64,000 nt of DNA from assembly GCA_023425025.1 (NCBI GenBank), contig JAFADG010000026.1, positions 62,001-126,000 of the forward strand. The letters are read 5' to 3'. Within the stretch, counting starts at the first letter, position 1. Every line of letters starts with the position of its first letter. This DNA is from Bacillota bacterium. GTDB taxonomy: Bacteria; Bacillota; Clostridia; Christensenellales; Aristaeellaceae. Position numbers and translations under genes: made by a program. This document shows, one piece after another, positions 45,932 to 53,538 of the stretch. The notes beneath the pieces were generated by a model that was not told the origin of the DNA, did no database searches, and was given only the letters and a program-made list of their open reading frames with translations.

Positions 45932-46236
45932 TAAAATCACGCCTTTCTGCCTTGGCAGGAAAGACGCACACACCATAGATATGCAGAAGCAGTAGTATCA
46001 GATGTGAAGCATCTTCCCAGCTAGGTCTTCAAACCTTAGTTGAGGTAACTTCACAATCTTCATTTATCAAATCCCTTTCTCAGTTAGATAACATAATCTC
46101 ATAAAAAATCTAGCTTCCTGACGTTTGCCAGAATGCATTGATGTAATGTCGTGATAATAGAGAAAATCGAAAAAAGACTGAAAAACAGTGTATTTATCTT
46201 ATGGAATTTGAAGCGGTGAATAGCCGCATGGATACC

Positions 46237-46252
46237 AGACAGATATCTGTCT
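46237..46252. promoter_or_regulatory. 16-bp perfect palindrome
   Basis: AGACAGATATCTGTCT, in a 338-bp gap (45932-46268) without a clear gene apart from possible frames of 21-24 codons. It could be a repressor site. Confidence 0.4.
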
Positions 46253-46268
46253 ATACTCCACACCTGAT

Positions 46269-46439
46269 TTACTGCTGTTCTGCTTCTTGTATTAGCCGAT
46301 TTATCAATGCCATATCTTTAAGATAATCGGCTTGCGGTATCATCCTTGAATCATAAGCAGCTTGTAAATGTCTCTTATGCCACTCCAATTCCTTCAAGGT
46401 GTCTTCTTTAGTTTTAGGAAATAGCGTTACGTTTTCCAT
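46269..46439 (-). CDS. Small hypothetical phage protein (56 residues)
   Basis: ATG 46439 behind AAAGGAATGATTTGA. The product MENVTLFPKTKEDTLKELEW continues as a helical, charged protein (HKRHLQAAYDSRMIPQ...) ending AEQQ, TAA at 46269-46271. The good ribosome binding site and helix-like composition support it. Function unknown; small helical proteins at this place often serve as regulators or host-takeover factors. Confidence 0.6.
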   Translation of the reverse strand: MENVTLFPKTKEDTLKELEWHKRHLQAAYDSRMIPQADYLKDMALINRLIQEAEQQ

Positions 46440-46444
46440 TCAAA

Positions 46445-46588
46445 TCATTCCTTTCTTTTAAATCCAGTATTATAAGTCAAAATCAAATAGTAACCAAACC
46501 CCATTTGCAGAATACTAATCACAAAAAGAATCAGTATCGTCTTTCGGTCAATCAGTTTCGGATCGAATAAAAAAACCAAAAGTATCAT
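46445..46588 (-). CDS. Possible small membrane protein (47 residues)
   Basis: MILLVFLFDPKLIDRKTILI continues with one more hydrophobic segment and a basic end (GFKRKE). The frame is open further upstream but not protein-like there. No ribosome binding site is seen, so support is weak. Confidence 0.3.
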   Translation of the reverse strand: MILLVFLFDPKLIDRKTILILFVISILQMGFGYYLILTYNTGFKRKE

Positions 46589-46711
46589 CTTTGGACGATG
46601 TGAAGCATCGGACAAACAAGGCATATGTTGGACGAAACGAAGTGAAGTCCACTTATGCCGCGAAAAAGAGACAAGCACAGACTGCAACGATTGTGTTACC
46701 TCATCGTGAAA

Positions 46712-46956
46712 TGGACATATAAATTATGGAATGAAATGGAATAATTTATATGTCCATTATATATATTCACCTTATCTATTAATCTTATATATTCTCTTAT
46801 CTATTCACCTTATCTATTATGGTTGGAATATCTTCCTACCACCCTTTGGAAATCCTTCCTATACCCCTAGGAGTTTCTTCCAATCCCCTATTGGAAGTTT
46901 TTCCCATAACCCCTTGGAAGATTCTCTAATTATCCTTGGAAATTTTCCCATGTGCC
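46712..46956. other. Candidate iteron-type replication origin
   Basis: Three parts. A 16-bp-arm palindrome, TGGACATATAAATTAT (46712-46727) with its partner at 46741-46756. An AT-rich stretch with a perfect 17-bp direct repeat, ATTCACCTTATCTATTA at 46765-46781 and 46803-46819, plus a partial copy at 46791. Six units of consensus TTGGAANTTT(C/T)TTCC followed by a C-run, starting at 46823, 46846, 46868, 46891, 46914 and 46936, spacing 22-23 bp. A winged-helix gene adjoins it. Confidence 0.65.
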
Positions 46957-47312
46957 TATATCTCGTCATCGTTAATAAGCTTGATATATTCGTCAATTCT
47001 GTCCCTCTGTAAATAGATAAATCTGCGTGTTGTCTTCTTTGAACCGCTGTCTCTTTCTTCATGGGTCTTGATAAACCCCAGCTTCTTAAGTTTCTGAAGA
47101 TACTTGCTGACTGATGATACATCAATCCCCAAAGTATTTGCTAATGATTCGTTAGACGCAAAGCAGCCATTTTGTGAATTGTTGGACAGGCTGTCAACCA
47201 GGGACATCAGGAACAGCATCACATGATTAAATTGAAACTTTTCATCTTCAACCTGTTGTGTTCCAATAAGAGATAACCATTCATAGTCTGTTTTCAGGAA
47301 TTGTTTTTTCAT
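46956..47312 (-). CDS. Winged-helix protein, candidate replication initiator
   Basis: 118 residues from ATG 47312 (AGGAAG upstream). The C-terminal half is a helix-turn-helix: FASNESLANTLGIDVSSVSK, YLQKLKKLGFIKTHEERDSG, and a wing ending RRFIYL. This resembles the DNA-binding domain of phage replisome organisers and plasmid initiators. It ends with TAG right at the iterons; readthrough would run ~50 codons through the iterons with two more TAGs, which is implausible, so TAG probably acts as a stop here. Confidence 0.7.
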   Translation of the reverse strand: MKKQFLKTDYEWLSLIGTQQVEDEKFQFNHVMLFLMSLVDSLSNNSQNGCFASNESLANTLGIDVSSVSKYLQKLKKLGFIKTHEERDSGSKKTTRRFIYLQRDRIDEYIKLINDDEI

Positions 47313-47431
47313 AAGTATCAGTCTTCCTTTCTTTTGTTGAAAACCATAAGATAAACATATAGTTTTTGATGCTAAAATCGTTTGTACTAACTCCTTGGTG
47401 TGTTTGTTAGGGTGTGTTCTACAAGTCAAAA

Positions 47432-47629
47432 TCAATGCGATTTTTCCTTATTGCGGAATTCATCAACATAGTTCCTGAGTTCATCACCGCATGCGTAGTA
47501 CCATACCAAACGAGCACTGCTTTGCACTTTTTCAGTCATGTCTTCCACTGGGTCAATACTTTTGTCATGTAGAAACTGATGTAAAAATGGGTTAGATGTT
47601 TTGAAGTATCCAAATTTTCTGTCATCCAT
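47432..47629 (-). CDS. Small hypothetical phage protein (65 residues)
   Basis: MDDRKFGYFKTSNPFLHQFL, then VEDMTEKVQSSARLVWYYACG and a charged end. AAAGGAGAA precedes the ATG by 8 nt; the stop is TGA. It is upstream of the winged-helix gene and probably in the same transcript. Family not recognised. Confidence 0.6.
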   Translation of the reverse strand: MDDRKFGYFKTSNPFLHQFLHDKSIDPVEDMTEKVQSSARLVWYYACGDELRNYVDEFRNKEKSH

Positions 47630-48038
47630 TGTGCATTTCTCCTTTCTATCTTTCTTTTGTGGACATATATGATTAAGCCATTGAATGGAATGGCATTAAT
47701 CCAAAAATGAAACTAATCTGTCATATGAAAATGACAGTGTCTGGTTATTGGGAATCCAGTTGACATGTAGGTATAAAGACTTCAAATGAAGCGTGAATCT
47801 GCAAATCTTCCCTGATACCAGTTAAGTTAATCACATTAGATGGGACAGGTGAAATTCTCATTACCTACCCAAGTTGGGGTATGAAACCGTGTTTTGTTAG
47901 TAAATTCGGAGATTGTTCCCTTAAAGGGATTTTTGCGAAAATGCTTGTTTTGCTAGGCACAGCAAGGGTTTGCGAGCTTTTTGACGGATACCACAAAATG
48001 TAGATATGTGGAAAAAGCTAGGAGAATCAAAGGTTTGA
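47630..48038. other. Gene-free, AT-rich intergenic region with short palindromes
   Basis: No convincing gene. TGGACATATA at 47662-47671 repeats the start of the palindrome at 46712. Next to it an imperfect inverted repeat ATTAA(T)GCCATT spans about 47674-47701, and TGTCAT/ATGACA and TCCCTT/AAGGGA hairpins follow. It probably holds early promoters and binding sites for the nearby winged-helix protein. Confidence 0.45.
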
Positions 48039-48350
48039 CTAACTTTGACTTTCAAAAACATCTGACTTCATTTTAGCAGACCTTCTTGCTCTCTGAGTAA
48101 TCAGCTTTTGCTGTTTTCGATGCAATTCATAGCATTGATCGCACTTGGTTTTCGTCATGTTTCTAGCATCCACCTCAAACTTTGCTCCACAGTCCACGCA
48201 CTTCACGATCTTTGCCCCAATCGGCTGGTATTCCTGACAAGCGGCACTGGTGCAATAGATTCTACTGGGATGATCCTTACTAAACCGTGCCCCACACCTA
48301 ACGCAATACGCACTCCCTTCAGCCAGGTTCTTCTCAATATTCTGCCGCAC
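48039..48350 (-). CDS. Zinc-ribbon protein
   Basis: 103 residues from GTG 48350 with GGAG 6 nt upstream; the longer open frame lacks a ribosome binding site. Two cysteine clusters: CVRCGARFSKDHPSRIYC and CVDCGAKFEVDARNMTKTKC with CDQC, then a basic tail (KQQKLITQRARRSAK). Zinc-binding, likely nucleic-acid interacting. It ends with TAG, followed by three sense codons and TGA (48027-48029). Confidence 0.65.
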   Translation of the reverse strand: MRQNIEKNLAEGSAYCVRCGARFSKDHPSRIYCTSAACQEYQPIGAKIVKCVDCGAKFEVDARNMTKTKCDQCYELHRKQQKLITQRARRSAKMKSDVFESQS

Positions 48351-48527
48351 GATGTCTCCAAAGCATAGCCAGAAAATATTTTGCCTACAGATGTCATTGC
48401 ATAACAAAAAATACCATTATTTGTGGCAAATTATTCTATCATGAACATCGATATCATGTCAATAGGGAATTTGCAAAATCCACAAAAAAAAGTGGAAGGT
48501 TTCCCTTCCACTATGTGCAATGTGAAT

Positions 48528-49076
48528 TCAATTCAGGTATTGCTTTATAGCCAACGACAATCCCTCAATTTCTTTTTCACCCAATATGGAATTGAAAAAC
48601 GCATATTCTGGTTCAATCTTGTTTTCATAAAAAAGCCTTGCATTTATAAAAATTTCATTCCATGTTGCCGTTTCGCTATCGTCAACGGGGTTTTCCTTGC
48701 CATCCTCGACGATGAAAAAGGAAGGTTTATAATGCTTATCACAGTCGGATGCATATTTAAGCAGTTCAGCTTTTTCTTCTGCTGAATGGATATGCGGCTG
48801 TATCTCAACCTGAACAGCAACAGAAGGAGAAGCCTCATCAGTTTTCACCCATAGAAACATACGGGTTTTTGTAGAATCTTCAACAGGTGTGTATTCAGAA
48901 TTATCAGCCACATAGCTTCCCAGGTCAGCAAACAATTCCTGTGCATTTCCAGGCACATAGGGGATAACCAAATAAACATCCTCCATGTGTGAATGGGCAA
49001 AATTCAAATTGGAAAACTGGATAGGAGCGTTGAACAGTTTTAAAGGCATGTCTCCGCGTATTTCTTCAATCTTCAT
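48528..49076 (-). CDS. Hypothetical phage protein (182 residues)
   Basis: Begins MKIEEIRGDMPLKLFNAPIQ. Acidic, mixed alpha/beta composition, no membrane segment. GGAGGATGAACC precedes the ATG; the stop is TGA. Flanked by AT-rich spacers (48351-48527 and 49077-49313 hold no gene). I do not recognise the family. Confidence 0.6.
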   Translation of the reverse strand: MKIEEIRGDMPLKLFNAPIQFSNLNFAHSHMEDVYLVIPYVPGNAQELFADLGSYVADNSEYTPVEDSTKTRMFLWVKTDEASPSVAVQVEIQPHIHSAEEKAELLKYASDCDKHYKPSFFIVEDGKENPVDDSETATWNEIFINARLFYENKIEPEYAFFNSILGEKEIEGLSLAIKQYLN

Positions 49077-49319
49077 GGTTCATCCTCCGTAATAATGATG
49101 TTAAGGCAATGCCTTACAATGGATAGTGTATACTATTATTTGGCACTTTGTCAATATATTTTTGTATATTAATCATATATTTTAATCTATATTTTTGTAT
49201 TGTATTCATCAATAGAATTTAGTAATAGCAATACATGAAATACATCTGCAATATAAAACCCTGCCATCTCTGACAGAGTAAAGTGGTATAAACGCTTAAA
49301 ACGCATTCTATGGTCATTT

Positions 49320-50000
49320 CTATTTAATATCTGGGTCAATTCTTTTACTTATTTCTTCTCCCGCTGCTTTCAACTTCTCAGACGCACTATCATAACTGCT
49401 TTGCATTTTATCAATTAGTGCATCTATATTTTCTTCCTTTTCAAGTGATTTGACGCACTGAAAGGAATCCATGAAAAATTCCCTATATTTACTTAAACAG
49501 TCATTACATACTTCAATTATCTCTTTATTAAGATAAACCGAATAAGACATAATTAACGCATTTAGCCTTCCAAGTATCTCCATGTTTTTAAAAAGGTCCG
49601 GCTTGAGTAATTCAATATTTTTGCCTTTTTCTACAGCTACATTATTAATTTCAATAGGTAAACCACTATTTACAAATGTTACAGACACAAAGACCAACAT
49701 AGATTTCTCCGTTAGTTCTTGAGGCATAGTTCCAAATTTCTCATAAAACTCATACTGCTTCTGAATGCGTAAATCAAACGCCTTACTTCGTCTTGTTATC
49801 TTTTCAGACAGCGTCTGTGATAACTCATCTGCTTTAGCTTGCATTTCTGCCTGTATCTTTGCCTGATACTTAGTTTTCCATCTGAATGTAATAAGGCCAG
49901 CTATACCACCAGCTATACTAGTTAGCCAGCCAAGGGATATTAAAAGAGTGTCTAGCATCGTACCTAATGCTTCATTCTGCGGTAAAAGTTCCTTAAACAT
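49320..50000 (-). CDS. Membrane-anchored coiled-coil protein of unknown function
   Basis: 226 residues. One N-terminal membrane helix (LISLGWLTSIAGGIAGLITF), a coiled coil (QAEMQAKADELSQTLSEK), then a helical domain with LRIQKQYEFYEKFGTMPQEL. GAAGGAGAC precedes the ATG. Layout matches its upstream neighbour and the protein at 44537-45202, without obvious sequence identity. Stop is TAG, then one Lys codon and TGA (49314-49316). A membrane exclusion or defence role is speculative. Confidence 0.65.
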   Translation of the reverse strand: MFKELLPQNEALGTMLDTLLISLGWLTSIAGGIAGLITFRWKTKYQAKIQAEMQAKADELSQTLSEKITRRSKAFDLRIQKQYEFYEKFGTMPQELTEKSMLVFVSVTFVNSGLPIEINNVAVEKGKNIELLKPDLFKNMEILGRLNALIMSYSVYLNKEIIEVCNDCLSKYREFFMDSFQCVKSLEKEENIDALIDKMQSSYDSASEKLKAAGEEISKRIDPDIK

Positions 50001-50034
50001 ATCTGCTGTCTCCTTCCATCATGCTGGGATTGTG

Positions 50035-50637
50035 CTATTTGATTCGTGAGATTTCTTCAAGGTGCTTCATTATATCTTTCTCAATATCCTCAATGATATT
50101 TTCAGTGATTTCAGTTAACAACATCACAACGTCATTAATTTTCTCATTGAGTTCATCTCTATCAGTATCATCATCCGCTTTTTGAATAAACACTAAATCG
50201 AGTAGAGACATCCCCATTTTATGGGACAATTCTAGCATTTTTTCCGCTATATTCGGATTGACAAATATACTTGTCCTTCTATTCACATCATGCACTGTAT
50301 GAATTATCCCTCTATATGCGTCAAGACTTTTGATATCGATAGGTATCGTTATGGGGATACTTTGTGATGCTGTTTCCATTACTGTTTCACATACCTGGGT
50401 ATCTGCACTGCGTATGACATCAAGAATTTCGTTGTAGCAAGCCAATTCCTTGTCGAGCAAAATTTCGTATGCCCTTGTCTTGTGCATTAACTTATGTTCA
50501 ATCCGCTTTCTGCGATACCAGACAAAAAAGGCAACAGTCCCACCAACTAGCGTCAACAGAGGTAGTACAACATCCCTTGCAATGACTACCCAAAGCGGTG
50601 TACCGTCTGATATCGTTTGCTGAAAGAACTGCTGCAT
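50035..50637 (-). CDS. Membrane-anchored helical protein of unknown function
   Basis: 200 residues from ATG 50637, which is 7 nt from AAAGGGG; ATG 50643 is too close. One membrane helix (VVLPLLTLVGGTVAFFVWY), a basic stretch (RRKRIEHKLMHK), then a helical domain with EILLDKELACYNEILDVI. It overlaps the gene before it. Stop is TAG; readthrough would add 13 residues to a TAA at 49993-49995. Confidence 0.65.
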   Translation of the reverse strand: MQQFFQQTISDGTPLWVVIARDVVLPLLTLVGGTVAFFVWYRRKRIEHKLMHKTRAYEILLDKELACYNEILDVIRSADTQVCETVMETASQSIPITIPIDIKSLDAYRGIIHTVHDVNRRTSIFVNPNIAEKMLELSHKMGMSLLDLVFIQKADDDTDRDELNEKINDVVMLLTEITENIIEDIEKDIMKHLEEISRIK

Positions 50638-50639
50638 AC

Positions 50640-51062
50640 TCATTCCCCTTTAGCATCCAAATAGGCTAAATCTGCTTTATAAAGAAAGACTTCCATATTA
50701 GGGCTTGATACGTCAATAGGTTTCTTCTCAAATACATCCTTACACCTTATAGATGCTTCTATCATCATCCTGCTAGATGCGCTGCCATCATAACAACCAT
50801 CACATTTACCTAAAATGTAGACATACTCCTTGATTGGTAGAGTGCCATACCCACTAATCTTTTCCTTCACATAATCAAAGAAAAAAACATAAAAACATGA
50901 AGCGTTTTTTTCTGTAATAGGTATACATACTTTAAGACTCCCATCATCATTCTGTAGGAGTAGACATGTTTCATCCTTAAGTATGATTTCCTGAACACCA
51001 ACATTAAAGAATCGGTCAAAATAGAGTTTCTTATTAAGTGCATCAAGTTGAATCAGCTTCAT
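50640..51062 (-). CDS. Hypothetical phage protein (140 residues)
   Basis: From ATG 51062 behind AAGGAGGTG. Starts MKLIQLDALNKKLYFDRFFN; beta-rich with LLLQNDDGSLKVCIPI and KCDGCYDGSASSRMMIEASI. TGA stop overlaps the next gene start. With the two membrane proteins that follow it forms a small operon next to the integrase. A TATAAT box on the minus strand at 51097-51102 may drive it. No family recognised. Confidence 0.6.
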   Translation of the reverse strand: MKLIQLDALNKKLYFDRFFNVGVQEIILKDETCLLLQNDDGSLKVCIPITEKNASCFYVFFFDYVKEKISGYGTLPIKEYVYILGKCDGCYDGSASSRMMIEASIRCKDVFEKKPIDVSSPNMEVFLYKADLAYLDAKGE

Positions 51063-51168
51063 AAAAAACACCTCCTTTCTTTTGTTGTCCATCCATATTA
51101 TAACACATCTAAAAATTCCTTGCTTTTGGCATGAATAAACCCTGCCAGCTACGGCAGGATTTATTGTT

Positions 51169-52089
51169 TTATAAGTTCATCAACGGCGAAGTCTTTTTTC
51201 CTTTTTCAACTATTTCTTCGTCCTGTATTCCTTCAAGGTATCGTTGCGTGATGCTAATGTTTTCATGCCCCATGAGACGGCTTAATGTATACAGGTCACA
51301 CCCGTTCCGTAATTGCATATGAGCAAACGTATGACGGCAAGTATGAGGGGAAACACGTACTTCCTTACGTACATCTATAATCTTTGCAGTATCCTTCATG
51401 AACTTGCATACCGCTTCTTCCGTCAGCATGCGTCTATTTTTTGACGGAAACAAACATTCACATTCTTCTCCGGCCAGAAACATTTGCCGTGCGTTCAGGT
51501 ATTTTATGAGTTGCTTCCCCAGGTAAGGTGTAATTGGTACAAGCCTTTCCTTATTCCCTTTGCCATAGATTAAGATACTATCCTGCTTTATTTGACACGG
51601 CTGCATGTTTGCCATTTCTGCCATACGTGCCCCTGTGTCAAACAGAAAAGCCATCACTGTTTTATTCCGTACAGAAAGAAAGTCCCTGCCACTAAAATAA
51701 TCAAGATAACCCTTTACTTCTTTTTTATTGAATGAAATGATTTTCACCTTTGGCTGCTTCACATTCTTGATACGGATGGTGAGAATATCAGATGTATATC
51801 CTTCCTCATGGATATAGCGAAAAAACACCTTAAAAGCTTTTAGCAAATCGTTGATGTATTGAGGTTTACATGTTTTCATTTTGCTTACGAGGAATTCTTT
51901 GATTATCTGGCTCGTAAAGCTTTCAATAGTATCAACTTGATATATTTCCTTAGCATACCGCAACAGAAAGCCAATTTGCTTTGAATAGTTGTCAATTGTC
52001 TTTGGGGAAAGCTTCCGAGCCTGCATTGAAAAGACAAATTCCCGTTTTAACCCTTCCATAAGTAAACCATGTTGTTTCTTCGCGGACAT
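51169..52089 (-). CDS. int: Tyrosine recombinase, prophage integrase
   Basis: 306 residues. An N-terminal SAM-like core-binding domain (ARKLSPKTIDNYSKQIGFLL) is followed by the catalytic domain: Arg in DTGARMAEMANM, H-x-x-R in SPHTCRHTFAHMQL, His in LMGHENISITQRY with the nucleophile Tyr. It would cut and rejoin within the gap 3' end. AAGGGGG precedes the ATG. It lies 152 bp from the border, the usual place. Stops at TAA and has no internal TAG, so it is readable by the host code. Confidence 0.93.
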   Translation of the reverse strand: MSAKKQHGLLMEGLKREFVFSMQARKLSPKTIDNYSKQIGFLLRYAKEIYQVDTIESFTSQIIKEFLVSKMKTCKPQYINDLLKAFKVFFRYIHEEGYTSDILTIRIKNVKQPKVKIISFNKKEVKGYLDYFSGRDFLSVRNKTVMAFLFDTGARMAEMANMQPCQIKQDSILIYGKGNKERLVPITPYLGKQLIKYLNARQMFLAGEECECLFPSKNRRMLTEEAVCKFMKDTAKIIDVRKEVRVSPHTCRHTFAHMQLRNGCDLYTLSRLMGHENISITQRYLEGIQDEEIVEKGKKTSPLMNL

Positions 52090-52110
52090 AGAAAAACCCC
52101 CTTATACTGT

Positions 52111-52153
52111 TGTTACGAAATCAGTACAAAGGGGTTCTATCGTTGTCGTAACA
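52111..52153. promoter_or_regulatory. Candidate integrase arm-type sites, right end
   Basis: TGTTACG at 52111-52117 and CGTAACA at 52147-52153, mirrored at the left end of the element with almost the same spacing. They lie between int and the attachment site. Confidence 0.65.
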
Positions 52154-52240
52154 GGAAGCGTATTTTGTGGATAACGGTTATTGATTCATATCAAACTCCC
52201 ATTCCCTCAAAACCCGCACCCCATTGATTCACAAGGCTTT

Positions 52241-52310
52241 TTACTTCGCGTCCACCGTCGCCATGTGGTTGATGAGGTCAACAACCTTGTTGCTGTAGCC
52301 CCACTCGTTG
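52241..52310. repeat. Prophage attachment site, right copy (inside gap)
   Basis: The 3' terminal 70 bp of gap, matched by 35136-35205 with one difference. The phage sequence restores the last codons and stop of gap, so GAPDH stays intact after integration. Confidence 0.9.
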
Positions 52311-53266
52311 TCATACCAGGCAACCAGCTTCACGAAGGTGGGGGTGAGGCTGATACCGGCGGTGGCATCGAAGATGGAGGTGCGGGCGTCGTGGATGAAG
52401 TCGCTGGAAACAACGGCGTCCTCGGTGTAGCCGATGATGCCCTTCCATTGTTCGCTCTGCGAGGCTTCCTTCAAGGTCGCCTTGATCTCGTCCATGGAGG
52501 CGGGGGTCTTCAAATTGACGGTCAGGTCAACCACGGACACATCGGCGGTGGGCACGCGGAAGGACATGCCGGTGAGCTTGCCCTTTAATTCGGGGATCAC
52601 CACGCCCACGGCCTTGGCAGCGCCGGTGGAGGAGGGGATGATGTTGAAAGCCGCGCCGCGGCCGCCGCGCCAGTCTTTGCTGGAGGGGCCGTCAACGGTC
52701 TTCTGGGTGGCGGTGGTGGCGTGCACGGTGGTCATGAGGCCGTCGGCGATGCCGTACTTGTCATTGATGACCTTGGCCAAGGGGGCCAAGCAGTTGGTGG
52801 TGCAGGACGCGTTGGAAACAACGGTCATGTCCTTGGTGTACTTTTCGTGGTTGACGCCCATTACGAACATGGGGGTTTCCTTGTCCTTGGCGGGAGCGGT
52901 GATAACAACCTTCTTGGCGCCGCCCGCAAAGTGGGAGGAAGCGCCTTCCTGAGAGGTGAACACGCCGGTGGCTTCGGCAATGTATTCGGCGCCGGCGGAA
53001 GCCCAGGCGATTTCCTTGGGATCCCTGCAGGCGAAGACCTTGATCTTTTTGCCGTCCACGATCAGGGAGTTGGTCTCGTGATCCACGCTGATGGTGCCCT
53101 TGTACTGGCCGTGCACGGTGTCATACTGCAGCATATAAACCATGTAATCCAGATCGATGAACGGATCGTTGATGGCAACGACATCCACCTTTTTGTTTTC
53201 CATGGCAGCACGGAAAACCAAACGGCCGATGCGGCCGAATCCGTTGATACCTACTTTCGCAGCCAT
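52241..53266 (-). CDS. gap: Glyceraldehyde-3-phosphate dehydrogenase
   Basis: 341 residues. Oxidises glyceraldehyde 3-phosphate to 1,3-bisphosphoglycerate in glycolysis. NAD-binding start AAKVGINGFGRIGRL, active-site ASCTTNCLAP with the catalytic Cys, and the C-terminal WYDNEWGYSNKVVDLINHM. Start at 53266 with TAGGAGGT upstream; the longer frame is leader sequence. The 3' end is the prophage integration site. Its own terminator now lies 17 kb away at 35060-35105. Confidence 0.97.
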   Translation of the reverse strand: MAAKVGINGFGRIGRLVFRAAMENKKVDVVAINDPFIDLDYMVYMLQYDTVHGQYKGTISVDHETNSLIVDGKKIKVFACRDPKEIAWASAGAEYIAEATGVFTSQEGASSHFAGGAKKVVITAPAKDKETPMFVMGVNHEKYTKDMTVVSNASCTTNCLAPLAKVINDKYGIADGLMTTVHATTATQKTVDGPSSKDWRGGRGAAFNIIPSSTGAAKAVGVVIPELKGKLTGMSFRVPTADVSVVDLTVNLKTPASMDEIKATLKEASQSEQWKGIIGYTEDAVVSSDFIHDARTSIFDATAGISLTPTFVKLVAWYDNEWGYSNKVVDLINHMATVDAK

Positions 53267-53303
53267 TGTATTACCTCCTACATATTGCTTGGCCCCAACC
53301 AAG

Positions 53304-53332
53304 ATTGTACAAAAGTTTCCCTGTTTTTGCAA
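53304..53332 (-). promoter_or_regulatory. Sigma-A promoter of gap
   Basis: On the minus strand TTGCAA (53327-53332), 17 bp, TACAAT (53304-53309), about 38 bp before the start codon. Confidence 0.75.
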
Positions 53333-53420
53333 GAGCCAAACCTTGTTTTCCAAGGCTTTTTCACGAAGGATTGTTAAAAAAATCGCAAAATAGGACTACG
53401 CTTCTAGAAAAATGAGACTT

Positions 53421-53475
53421 CGCGCCTGCGGGCGTGACCAAAGGGCTTTCCGGTCGCCCTTTGGAAACCTTCGGA
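53421..53475. repeat. Dispersed hairpin repeat with GACCAAAGGGCTTTCCG core
   Basis: Two hairpins: CGCCTGCGGGCG (53423-53434) and CCAAAGGGC/GCCCTTTGG (53438-53464). The core at 53436-53452 is identical to 8831-8847, and CCAAAGG...CCTTTGGAAACC also occurs at 55841-55868. The stretch 53333-53538 holds no gene. Confidence 0.7.
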
Positions 53476-53538
53476 TTTTTGCAAGAGAACAACATATCCA
53501 TTTGCAAAAAAATCGGGAAGTCCTTGCAAGGAGCGGCA

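Larger units (their letters stand above)
35206..52240 (-). mobile_element. Amber-recoded, probably defective siphovirus-type prophage inserted in gap
   Basis: Borders are the 70-bp gap-derived repeats and paired TGTTACG/CGTAACA sites. Contents, all minus strand and clearly more AT-rich than the host: integrase, unknown early genes, a winged-helix protein with iterons, a CUA-anticodon tRNA, terminase, head, and part of the tail module. Twelve in-frame TAG codons lie in eleven late genes. Tape measure, distal tail, endolysin and a lysogeny repressor are not found, and a deletion joint is visible near 36600. Excision could still be possible if the integrase works. Confidence 0.92.

Noticed and set aside
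45932..46268. Micro-frames of 21-24 codons (for example one starting near 46064 on the minus strand)
   Set aside because: One has an acceptable ribosome binding site, but length and composition alone do not support a gene call.
46807..46958. C-terminal extension of the winged-helix protein by reading through its TAG
   Set aside because: The extension would be encoded by the iterons, whose 22-23 bp period is not a multiple of three, and would contain two further TAGs. Regulatory DNA is the better explanation.
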